Assembly: GCA_041301185.1 (NCBI GenBank)
Contig: JBFYSV010000358.1
Coordinates: 1 to 22,934 of the forward strand
DNA from: JAQBDA01 sp041301185
Lineage (GTDB): Bacteria; Chloroflexota; Anaerolineae; Anaerolineales; UBA4823
Direction of reading: 5' to 3'
Length of the DNA: 22,934 nt
The translations under genes and the position numbers were made by a program. Shown here piece after piece: positions 1 to 5,891 of this stretch. Below the pieces are notes generated by a model. That model was not told the origin of the DNA. It saw only the letters and a program-made list of their open reading frames with translations, and searched no databases. The first letter of the stretch is position 1. Each line of letters begins with the position of its first letter.

Positions 1-953
1 GCCTGCTGCTGCGTTTCTACGAACAGGCAGGACGCACAGAAAACATGCGCACCTTGTGGGTGCGTTTTCGCCATATCTACCCATCTTGTTATACCCCACT
101 GCTGGCTGAGCGGCAAACCGCGGGTGATTGGGAAGCGGTGATTAATTATGCCCAGGAAGCTCTCGAAGTAGCGCATCCCCCGCGCCCAGCTTATTATCTT
201 CGCGAATCATGGGACAGCCCGGACACACTTTCGTTACGCGGTTATCTGGCGCGAGCTTATTCCGCTTTGGGTGACACTGCGAAGGCGTTCGATCTCTACC
301 GCCCGGCCTTTGATGACGTACCTTGCTTTGAGACCTATGCCCAGGCGCGGTGGTTGGCCGTTGCAGTTTCGGCTGCAACGGGTGCTGCATTTACTACCGA
401 GGTGATTGACCGACTACGCCAATTGGGAGATCGCCAGCGATATCTGCTCTGCCAGGTATATCTCAGCGAGAACCATTTCGATGATGCCTACTCACTAGTG
501 GCCTCATTGACGGGTTATCAAGGGATGGAGGAAAGCAAGCTGGTTGCTAAAGCACACCTGTTGGCGGCGTTGGGTCCGAAGCCGGATGAGCGCATGGGCA
601 GCAACCTGCGCGATCTTTACGCCAAAGTTGCACAAGGAGAAAAGGAATCGCAAGCCTTTTTGCGCGATGCTTTACCGCACATGCCGGCAGTACCACGAAC
701 GACTGCGCTCGAACGATCTGAAGCCATTTACCGCCGCTTGATGCAGGCCCATATTGATAATGGGCGCAAGACATATGCTACAGCCGCCTACTATTGCGCT
801 TTGTTAGGTGAGATCGCCAAGCATGAGGGTCGCCTGGCAGCATTCCAGCAATGGTACGAAGGCTTCATTGAAGACTACAAGCGCTTCCGTGCGCTCCGGG
901 CTGAGATGGACAATAAGGTGGGTCCTGTGCTGCGTAGCCAGATCAAATGGTGA
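1..953 (+). CDS. C-terminal part of a large helical-repeat protein, SWIM-zinc-finger-family-like (5' partial)
   Basis: The reading frame is open from base 3 through the first ATG at 45, so the gene begins upstream of the window and only its last ~317 codons are present. The visible part is almost entirely amphipathic helices with a TPR-like rhythm. The final segment (alternating Arg, Phe and Leu around the end at 953) resembles the tail of bacterial SWIM zinc-finger proteins, whose Cys/His SWIM motif would lie in the missing N-terminal part. No catalytic motif is visible. The family call rests on overall resemblance only; a generic TPR protein is the alternative. It is followed at once by a pRiA4b-like gene remnant on the other strand. 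Confidence 0.5.
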   Translation, partial: LLLRFYEQAGRTENMRTLWVRFRHIYPSCYTPLLAERQTAGDWEAVINYAQEALEVAHPPRPAYYLRESWDSPDTLSLRGYLARAYSALGDTAKAFDLYRPAFDDVPCFETYAQARWLAVAVSAATGAAFTTEVIDRLRQLGDRQRYLLCQVYLSENHFDDAYSLVASLTGYQGMEESKLVAKAHLLAALGPKPDERMGSNLRDLYAKVAQGEKESQAFLRDALPHMPAVPRTTALERSEAIYRRLMQAHIDNGRKTYATAAYYCALLGEIAKHEGRLAAFQQWYEGFIEDYKRFRALRAEMDNKVGPVLRSQIKW

Positions 954-997
954 GCTCACCTGGCAGAGAACACCTTGTAAGAAAACCCCCAACTTAT

Positions 998-1060
998 CTA
1001 AAATTGGCCGTCAGCTACCGCCTGGAGCAGGCATCTACCGAGCTTTGTGATGGTGAAAGC
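998..1060 (-). pseudogene. Orphan C-terminal fragment of a pRiA4b ORF-3-like protein
   Basis: On the minus strand, 20 codons plus a TAG stop read AFTITKLGRCLLQAVADGQF. The last 20 residues of the intact gene ending at 1974 read AFTLTKLGGGLLQAVAGGPF, 15 of 20 identical. At DNA level 991-1060 and 1967-2036 match at about 54 of 70 positions by hand count without gaps, and similarity continues past both stop codons to 985 and 1961. Upstream of 1060 the frame stays open for some codons but no longer resembles the family, and the DUF5615 gene ends only 31 bp away. This is therefore the residual 3' end of a second pRiA4b-like gene whose body has been lost or replaced by the toxin-antitoxin pair. Confidence 0.8.
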
Positions 1061-1091
1061 TGGTATGCAAAAAGCGGGGCATGGCTGCACA

Positions 1092-1445
1092 TCAATCTCC
1101 CACAGATCGTACCCGAACCCGGTCTCGTTCCGCCGTAATAATCGATCCCGCAATCAACTCATTCCTATACTTTTCCAATAGGCGCAGGCAATAAACCCCT
1201 TGTTGCCTTGCAGACAAGTTGACCAGACGCACAATTCCGGAGTGAGATTGGCCTTGGACGATAGCTAACTCGCCGAAATCCTTATCCAATGTGATTAAAA
1301 CCCTGCTTTCACGGTAAGCTCTGGCCAGGATCTCCTCGTCGCCTGGATCCTCATCCCATTCCCCAGCCCAAACGACGTCATGCCCTGCGCTTTCGAGTTC
1401 ATCTCGCGTGCCTCCCCATACACACGCATCAAGTAAAACCTTCAA
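1092..1445 (-). CDS. DUF5615 PIN-like toxin (putative ribonuclease)
   Basis: A 117-residue protein with the layout of DUF5615/Mut7-C-like PIN-fold proteins. It opens MKVLLDACVW with the first acidic residue at D6, continues with GHDVVWAGEW (21-30), an acidic D36/E37 pair, and the hallmark VLITLDKDFGEL (49-60) carrying D54 and D56. These Asp/Glu positions are those expected to bind Mg2+ in PIN nucleases. The start is TTG at 1445-1443, which overlaps the TGA stop of the upstream DUF433 gene (sharing TTGA), typical of translationally coupled toxin-antitoxin pairs; no better ATG exists and the family begins exactly here. Family knowledge suggests an RNase toxin neutralised by the DUF433 partner; activity is inferred. 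Confidence 0.85.
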   Translation of the reverse strand: MKVLLDACVWGGTRDELESAGHDVVWAGEWDEDPGDEEILARAYRESRVLITLDKDFGELAIVQGQSHSGIVRLVNLSARQQGVYCLRLLEKYRNELIAGSIITAERDRVRVRSVGD

Positions 1446-1693
1446 GAAGCAGGCTCCAGGCTCAAGGGTTCAATCCGCTCGTGCGCTACCAGTCTACGAG
1501 CGTATACGAGGCAGGCCTGGATATCCTCCGGCTCCAGCCAGGGATATCCACGTAGAATAATTTCAGGTGTATCGCCAGCGGCCAGCATACCCAACATGTG
1601 CTCCACGGCCAACCGGCGACCGCGAATGATTGGCTTGCCGCCAAAAATCTTCGGGTTCACAGTTATACGTTCAAGCAGCTTCGTTTCGTCCAT
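1442..1693 (-). CDS. DUF433 antitoxin (VapB-like, predicted DNA-binding)
   Basis: An 83-residue DUF433 protein. The conserved NPKIFGGKPIIRGRRLAV block is at 13-30, and the second helix-turn-helix-like block YPWLEPEDIQACLVYA at 50-65. DUF433 proteins are small winged-helix-like partners almost always paired with DUF5615 toxins, as here. The gene starts at ATG 1693 with a weak AGGTG upstream. A TATAAT hexamer on the minus strand (1752-1757) and a palindromic operator-like site (1768-1782) lie upstream, suggesting autorepression by the antitoxin or the complex. The stop overlaps the toxin start by 3 nt. Confidence 0.87.
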   Translation of the reverse strand: MDETKLLERITVNPKIFGGKPIIRGRRLAVEHMLGMLAAGDTPEIILRGYPWLEPEDIQACLVYARRLVAHERIEPLSLEPAS

Positions 1694-1720
1694 ATCATCA
1701 GCACCTATTATTATAGAATT

Positions 1721-1784
1721 CCATTTCGGAATAATGAGCCACTTCTAGGGAATTATAACCCTATCGCGGGTGATTATCATCCAA
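1721..1784 (-). promoter_or_regulatory. Promoter/operator copy 1 (upstream of DUF433)
   Basis: Minus-strand TATAAT at 1757-1752 is preceded by a degenerate palindrome around TGATTATCA (1771-1779; GGGTGATTATCATCC at 1768-1782). The block 1751-1784 matches 3434-3467 at 30 of 34 positions. Weaker similarity runs on towards the gene to 1721 (both copies start CC-A/C-TTTCGG). The palindrome sits where the -35 region should be, as expected for a repressor site. The predicted start is near 1745, giving a leader of about 50 nt. Confidence 0.6.
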
Positions 1785-1809
1785 ACGAGAATTTTTACTC
1801 CCATCTCTT

Positions 1810-1879
1810 TCGACCAGCCAACGAACCGCCGCTCTGAGAGCCAAATTGTGTGCAATTGGTGGGCAATTTGAGTAGATTC
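1810..1879. repeat. Diverged direct repeat A, copy 1
   Basis: This segment starts TCGACCAGCCAACGAACCGC and ends AGTAGATTC. It is a diverged direct repeat of 3871-3938, in the same orientation. Both copies contain two near-identical GTGCAATT-like octamers about 11 bp apart. The function is unknown; it may be the remnant of an integrase 3' end or of an attachment-site arm. No long reading frame is conserved between the two copies. Confidence 0.6.
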
Positions 1880-1973
1880 GCTGTCTCTCAGATGAGCAAG
1901 CCGGCAAGAAGGTCATTAGCCGATAAAGCTTACACCGATTTCCCTTCCGTTAGTGAAATAACCTCCAACTTAT

Positions 1974-3392
1974 TCAAAACGGCCCACCAGCCACTGCCTG
2001 AAGCAGGCCCCCGCCGAGTTTTGTGAGGGTGAAAGCGTGCAATGTCTTGTAACGGTAATTCCCAATGCTTGCGTTTTTCTCTTCCCGTTTTACGACGCGA
2101 AATTCTACCAGAATGTCGATCACCATTCGCTCGATCGCTTTGTGTAGCGAGTCCCGCGCATGAGTCATATCCTGTGCTTCCCACTTCAAACCGGTCATCT
2201 GAATTAGACGATCGGCGAAATCTCCAAAGGGGATCGACTTTTCTACCGGCAACTCTATCAGGTGATCGAGGGTGATCAGGGTGAAATCATAAGGGAGCCG
2301 TTCTCCAATTCCTGCGAGTGGGTAAGCGATCAACCAGTTGGTGTGGTGCCACCAGGATTCCAACAGGAACCAAACCTGGATAGGAGGCTCTGAGGTCAGG
2401 AAATGCTCCCCTTTGAGGGTTAGACGCAGCCTCCTCCCTGGCCCACCTTCGAGCAGACCGCTCACTTGCAGCAGGGCATGGATGAAGTAAACCGGCCAGA
2501 CATCGTATTCGCTGCGAATCCTGTTTACTAGGTCTCCTATCTTGCTCTCCAAGACGGGCGGATTGATGAAGCCAGAGGTGGCCTCCCGGATGGCTTTGAG
2601 GGGCAAATTGCCGGTGGACTGAGTTCCTATGGTGCGATGATCGCGCAGGTAGGTGAGCAGGTTGATGGTATCCCGGCGCAGAGGTAGCCCAGCAAGTTGG
2701 GTACGCTCCTCTATAGTGAGCGCTTCGAGCCAGTCGGAGATCACCTGATAGAGTCTAAGTTCTGGACCGATTTCACCGGAGTAGTAGCGCTGGTATATTC
2801 GCACCATTTCCGAACGATCGATGTTTTTCAATTGCGCATCAGTTCGCTTGCGATCGAAGGCTTCCGGATCAAAGTCGCCCCCGACCCAGGTGAGGTAGTC
2901 GTCGTGCTCGAGATGGTCCGGGTCGGCAATTGCCTCCAGGAACTCCTCATACCCGCCAATGCCACCCACATCCTCTGGCGGGCAGGCGCGCGCCCCGTCC
3001 AGGCAAGCCGGGTAGCGTCCCCCCTCTGCAGGTTCCAGGATATCCTCGACCAGGACGGTATGCTGCCAGCCATCTCCGAAATCGTACAAATAGCCCAATT
3101 GAAATCCCTTCCCGTGGATGACTTGCTCCAGCTTGTAGGCGTATTCTTCTTTTAACTCCCGGGTGTCCCAGCCGTCCTCATCGGGGGTTCCATAGTAGTG
3201 CTCCCCGATGTGGTATTCGTGCAGATGCGAGTTCGTCCACCCCATGGCAAGCTGGAAAATGAAATGGAGTTTGAACAGCGAGACATCACCAGACACCTGG
3301 ATGCGCCGCCAGATGAGTGGCTGGATCTCGTCAAGGCTGATTTTGAGTTGAAAGATCTTCTTTACGGTCGATGGTTTATTGCCTGCTGTCAT
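1974..3392 (-). CDS. Plasmid pRiA4b ORF-3-like protein with long C-terminal extension
   Basis: A 472-residue protein. Residues ~12-185 are a full PRiA4_ORF3-like domain: PLIWRRIQV (25-33), the HLHEYHI segment (56-62), the diagnostic YDFGDGWQH (103-111), Cys130 and Cys137 flanking PPEDVGG (138-144), and GGDFDPEAFD (171-180). The remaining ~285 residues are helical, probably winged-helix-like, with no motif I can name. The domain is common on plasmids and islands but has no established biochemical role. ATG at 3392 is preceded by AAAGGGATG. Its promoter region duplicates that of the neighbouring DUF433/DUF5615 pair, and its 3' end is duplicated at 998-1060, so it belongs to a tandem module structure. 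Confidence 0.85.
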   Translation of the reverse strand: MTAGNKPSTVKKIFQLKISLDEIQPLIWRRIQVSGDVSLFKLHFIFQLAMGWTNSHLHEYHIGEHYYGTPDEDGWDTRELKEEYAYKLEQVIHGKGFQLGYLYDFGDGWQHTVLVEDILEPAEGGRYPACLDGARACPPEDVGGIGGYEEFLEAIADPDHLEHDDYLTWVGGDFDPEAFDRKRTDAQLKNIDRSEMVRIYQRYYSGEIGPELRLYQVISDWLEALTIEERTQLAGLPLRRDTINLLTYLRDHRTIGTQSTGNLPLKAIREATSGFINPPVLESKIGDLVNRIRSEYDVWPVYFIHALLQVSGLLEGGPGRRLRLTLKGEHFLTSEPPIQVWFLLESWWHHTNWLIAYPLAGIGERLPYDFTLITLDHLIELPVEKSIPFGDFADRLIQMTGLKWEAQDMTHARDSLHKAIERMVIDILVEFRVVKREEKNASIGNYRYKTLHAFTLTKLGGGLLQAVAGGPF

Positions 3393-3400
3393 CGAGGCAT

Positions 3401-3470
3401 CCCTTTCGGGGGGAAATGAACCGTTTCATGGAGAATTATAACCTTATCTTGGATGATTATCATCCAAGAT
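3401..3470 (-). promoter_or_regulatory. Promoter/operator copy 2 with perfect 25-bp palindrome (upstream of the pRiA4b-like gene)
   Basis: Bases 3446-3470 form a perfect palindrome with 12-base arms (ATCTTGGATGAT and ATCATCCAAGAT) around one central T at 3458. Minus-strand TATAAT lies at 3440-3435, five bases downstream of the palindrome, so the palindrome covers the -35 region and should act as a repressor operator. The same arrangement is found at 1751-1784 in front of the DUF433 gene, with a less perfect palindrome. Confidence 0.65.
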
Positions 3471-3478
3471 GGTAGGTA

Positions 3479-3649
3479 GTGAAGTTGTTCGAGATAGGCA
3501 AGCTGATTTCCGGGAAAGCAGCAGAACTGGCCAGCATGCCCAGGGCAACCTGTTTATATGTCCTGGATCGGTACAACCTGCCCGCCATCAATTTACAGGC
3601 GGAAGAGATTGATCACGAAGGCGAAGCAGCGAAGCAGATCGCGCCTTGA
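3479..3649 (+). pseudogene. Truncated UPF0175-family antitoxin remnant
   Basis: An open frame with only a GTG at 3479 as possible start encodes about 56 residues: VKLFEIGKLISGKAAELASM, then PRATCLYVLDRYNLPAINLQ and an acidic tail, ending TGA at 3649. The GKL-S-GKAAELA core followed by a helix and the R/Y-N/G-LPAINL stretch is characteristic of the C-terminal half of UPF0175 antitoxins. Full-length members are about 85-100 residues, so the N-terminal third is missing; a stop lies directly upstream in frame (TAG 3473-3475), and the remnant begins 9 bp after the 25-bp palindrome. No PIN toxin follows. It is probably a decayed toxin-antitoxin gene, though a shortened functional protein cannot be excluded. 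Confidence 0.6.
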
Positions 3650-3670
3650 ACCGAAACATTCGCATCTGTT

Positions 3671-3722
3671 CAACATTGTGTTGATTATGGTGACATTAAT
3701 GTCAATGTTGGCACAATTGACA
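3671..3722. repeat. Nested inverted repeats with perfect 14-bp palindrome
   Basis: TGACATTAATGTCA at 3691-3704 is a perfect palindrome. It is nested in a longer inverted pair CAACATT (3671-3677) / AATGTTG (3704-3710). An overlapping pair TGTCAAT (3700-3706) / ATTGACA (3716-3722) has a 9-nt spacer. Several mutually exclusive stems or dimeric sites are possible. No adjacent intact gene is evident on the plus strand, so this is either a regulatory relic or a recombination or replication site of the element. Confidence 0.4.
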
Positions 3723-3793
3723 TCCTTCTTGGCGTGATTTATTCCATAACCAAACCAAAGAACATGCTCAAATAAGAGCGAGTTGCGCCCTTC

Positions 3794-3826
3794 GGTTCAT
3801 TTGAAAATTCTAAATTTTCATGAACC
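3794..3826. repeat. Strong A/T-rich hairpin (inverted repeat)
   Basis: GGTTCAT (3794-3800), a two-base bulge, GAAAATT (3803-3809), a 3-nt loop, AATTTTC (3813-3819), then ATGAACC (3820-3826) form a 14-bp stem with a 2-nt bulge. There is no U-run after it, so it is not a classical terminator. It lies between the UPF0175 remnant and repeat A copy 2 and could be an element-end structure. Confidence 0.45.
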
Positions 3827-3870
3827 AACGAGAAATTGAAATAACGTTAGAACAGAATTACGAAACCTTG

Positions 3871-3938
3871 TCGACCAGCCAGCGAACCGCCGCCCCGATT
3901 CATTCTACGTGCAATTTGCGTGCAATTCAAGTAGATTC
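3871..3938. repeat. Diverged direct repeat A, copy 2
   Basis: Direct repeat of 1810-1879: it starts TCGACCAGCCAGCGAACCGC and ends AGTAGATTC, with two copies of GTGCAATT (3909-3916 and 3920-3927). It lies about 100 bp left of the tRNA-Arg fragment, so it may be part of the attachment-site arm region or a relic of an integrase end. Confidence 0.6.
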
Positions 3939-4039
3939 CGGTTACTTTCAGTAGCCTCAGTAGACTGAAAACCCGCCAGATGTAGACACCAATCACCTCA
4001 GCAGACCCAGATATGCCGGGGAGACGGCAAATCGTCCAC

Positions 4040-4083
4040 CTTCGGATCAGAGGGTTGCGCGTTCGAATCGTGCCGGGGGCGCC
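4040..4083 (+). repeat. 3' fragment of tRNA-Arg(UCG): probable attachment site (attL/attR scar)
   Basis: The stretch begins with a C-TTCGGA anticodon loop (anticodon TCG) and the 3' anticodon strand (TCAGA). It continues with a good T-arm: stem GCGCG / CGTGC around TTCGAAT at 4062-4068, with one G-U pair. It ends in the acceptor strand CGGGGGC, discriminator G and CC. Bases 5' of 4040 do not form the other half of the anticodon stem, and no D-arm or 5' acceptor is present. A 3' tRNA piece of this kind is the standard footprint of site-specific integration. Its orientation predicts the intact tRNA-Arg to the left, outside the window, with the island between. Confidence 0.75.
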
Positions 4084-4175
4084 TATTCCAGAATAGAATT
4101 CACGGCTTGCGAAGTGCTGGAGGGGGGCGGTCAGCGGGTGGATAAGCAATGATAATTATTGAACATGATTAATAG

Positions 4176-4207
4176 CTGCTCGGCATGCAAGACGCCGGGC
4201 AGTTTTT
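4176..4207 (+). terminator. Intrinsic terminator downstream of the tRNA-Arg fragment
   Basis: CTGCTCGGC (4176-4184) pairs with GCCGGGCAG (4194-4202), with one G-U pair and a 9-nt loop, followed by TTTTT (4203-4207). It reads on the plus strand and lies about 90 bp after the tRNA fragment. It is probably the native terminator of the original tRNA gene, now separated from the tRNA body by the inserted element. Confidence 0.7.
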
Positions 4208-4248
4208 CTCTACAACTGGCGAAAATCAAATTTGAGTGAAGGGAGTTT

Positions 4249-4938
4249 TCACAGATCGCCATCACCAGCGTGGTTCATGGAGATGAACATCAGGTAACTC
4301 ACAGTCAAGAATGCAACAAACAAAGCGGTAAATCCCAGGAATCGCGGGTTGTTAAATGGGTCTGACATCTTATCCACCACTTCTGCCAGGATTATCTTAG
4401 GCTGAATCAGCATGTCCCAGCTATTCCAGCGCGAAAACCTGCCAAGATACACACCTAAACCACTAAGACCAATGGCAAACATCACAAAAAACCAGCTGAT
4501 CAATTGCCCAGTGTAGGATTTTACGATGCCCTGCATGATCCACAAGGAGGTAATGCCCAAGAAAATTCCAGTCCAGGCGAAACTTGCTAGTAGCAGAATG
4601 TCATACCATAAGGGAATATAGGGTCGTTGCTCGAGATGGAGAAAATCTGTAATCAGGTAAGGCGCATTGGGGAAGAAGACCAACCAGATCAATCCAGGCA
4701 AGCCAAGCAACCACCATCGGCGAGGGTAGCGGTGGTGTAACCAGACAGCCAATAAGCAAAACAGGTAAGGCAACCAGGCTAAAAATAAATTCCAGACAAG
4801 GTTCCTGTACACAATCCAATTACCGCTTAGCATTACCCTACCCGAATATACACCCAGCGACAAGCAACTGGATAGAAAGATCGGGTAAAACAAATATCTT
4901 TTGAGCCAACGGTGTAGACCAACCATTCGAACAACCAT
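4249..4938 (-). CDS. DUF1361 integral membrane protein
   Basis: A 229-residue, very hydrophobic protein with about six to seven membrane segments. It shows DUF1361 signatures: VWNLFLAWLPYLFCLL (roughly 48-63), FFPNAPYLITDFLHL (roughly 88-102), and LGVYLGRFSRWNSWDML (roughly 160-176). The family has no assigned function; the conserved NAPYLITD and GRFxRWNSWD motifs face one side of the membrane. ATG at 4938 is used; a second ATG four codons later is possible. It is transcribed divergently from a glycosyltransferase, and its 3' end abuts the tRNA-site terminator, so it is the first gene on the core side of the element border. Confidence 0.85.
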   Translation of the reverse strand: MVVRMVGLHRWLKRYLFYPIFLSSCLSLGVYSGRVMLSGNWIVYRNLVWNLFLAWLPYLFCLLAVWLHHRYPRRWWLLGLPGLIWLVFFPNAPYLITDFLHLEQRPYIPLWYDILLLASFAWTGIFLGITSLWIMQGIVKSYTGQLISWFFVMFAIGLSGLGVYLGRFSRWNSWDMLIQPKIILAEVVDKMSDPFNNPRFLGFTALFVAFLTVSYLMFISMNHAGDGDL

Positions 4939-5131
4939 TTATCAACTATAAACCATTATTATTGCCAATCATTCGATGACTGTACAGGTAATCACCTGAT
5001 CATTTTACCGGAGGAGAGATCTGGTTGTCATCCTTAAAACGTAGGATTTTGATCCACAGCAAACACCACAGAAAGTGATCTTTATAGTACACTAAAGATG
5101 AGCAAACATCTGGCGATGAGTAACTCCATAG
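4939..5131. promoter_or_regulatory. Divergent promoter region between the DUF1361 and glycosyltransferase genes
   Basis: This 193-bp region must hold both promoters. Visible elements are CAGGT-AATC-ACCTG (4985-4998), a perfect small inverted repeat, and CTTTATAGTACACTAAAG (5080-5097), an imperfect palindrome that contains a plausible plus-strand -10, TATAGT (5083-5088). I see no convincing -35. Assignments are weak. Confidence 0.3.
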
Positions 5132-5869
5132 ATGATAACCTCAGAAAAAATCTCCACAAGCAGCCAGCCCCAAATCAGCGTGGCTGAATATATCACTGCT
5201 ATCCTTCCTGCCTATAATGAGAACTCACTCATCAGCGGCGTTCTCGATGTGCTGAGCCAGGTTGATATCCTGGATGAAATACTGGTGATCGATGACGGAT
5301 CAAGCGATAGCACCCGAGATACGGTCGTTCAATCTGCTGCCCGGGATACCCGGATCCGGCTGATTTGCCATACAAAAAACCGGGGGAAAGGTCAAGCAAT
5401 CTATACTGGCTGGAAGAATAACCATTCAGATATCTTGCTCTTACTGGATGCCGACTTAATCAACCTGAAACCTGTGCAGGTCGAGGCTCTTATCTGCCCT
5501 GTTCTGGATAGGGAGGTCGATATGACCCTGGGGTTGTTCCGCCATGGGCGCCTGAGCACAGATCTATCCCATTGGGCTACTCCCTGGCTCACCGGACAGC
5601 GTTGCCTGAGAAGTGAATTACTAAACGACGTGAACCGCTCTGCGGCGCAAGGCTATGGGCTGGAGACAGCCATCACGGTTGCCGCGTCGCTAAACGGATG
5701 GCGAACCCGGCGTGTCTGGTGGGAGGGCGTTTCCCACCCTCCCAGCGAAAACCACCGGGGATTCTTTTTGGGGATTGCTAACCGGATAAAAATGTATAGC
5801 CAGATCATCAAGGCCTGGCTCACCTCCGGAGGGCTGAAAATGCTCATGCCAGGTCGCCGTAAAGACTGA
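5132..5869 (+). CDS. Family 2 glycosyltransferase
   Basis: A 245-residue GT-A-fold enzyme. ITAILPAYNE (21-30) binds the nucleotide, DDGSSDS is at 54-60, and NRGKGQAIYTGW (83-94) is the donor-site loop. LLLLDADL (102-109) holds the DxD-type metal motif, and a GYGLETAITVAA helix (about 174-185) carries the probable acceptor/base region. The form is that of the dolichol-phosphate-mannose-synthase/DPG-synthase-like group without transmembrane helices, so it is probably a cytosolic transferase acting on lipid or polyol phosphate. A stop codon (TAG 5129-5131) directly precedes the ATG, fixing the start; no good Shine-Dalgarno sequence is visible. The specific donor and acceptor cannot be told. Confidence 0.85.
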   Translation: MITSEKISTSSQPQISVAEYITAILPAYNENSLISGVLDVLSQVDILDEILVIDDGSSDSTRDTVVQSAARDTRIRLICHTKNRGKGQAIYTGWKNNHSDILLLLDADLINLKPVQVEALICPVLDREVDMTLGLFRHGRLSTDLSHWATPWLTGQRCLRSELLNDVNRSAAQGYGLETAITVAASLNGWRTRRVWWEGVSHPPSENHRGFFLGIANRIKMYSQIIKAWLTSGGLKMLMPGRRKD

Positions 5870-5878
5870 CCTGGCATG
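5845..5878. terminator. Bidirectional hairpin between convergent genes
   Basis: CATGCCAGGTC (5845-5855) and GACCTGGCATG (5868-5878) form an 11-bp perfect stem with a 12-nt loop. It spans the glycosyltransferase stop codon and fills the 22-bp gap to the cytochrome c stop. There is no U-run, so termination strength is uncertain, but the position between convergent genes fits a shared terminator. Confidence 0.55.
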
Positions 5879-5891
5879 TACCTTAGATAGC

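Noticed and set aside
2697..3155. 152-residue plus-strand frame within the pRiA4b-like gene
   Set aside because: Lies wholly antisense to the conserved PRiA4_ORF3-like domain and shows no family motif.
3717..3745. TTGACA (3717-3722) as a plus-strand promoter -35
   Set aside because: The hexamer is perfect, but the 17-bp position holds TATTCC, a poor -10, and no plausible gene follows on that strand.
3847..4149. 100-residue minus-strand reading frame containing GAPGTIRTRNPLIRR
   Set aside because: This peptide is the translation of the tRNA-Arg 3' fragment read backwards, a familiar false gene; no ribosome site or coding character elsewhere in it.
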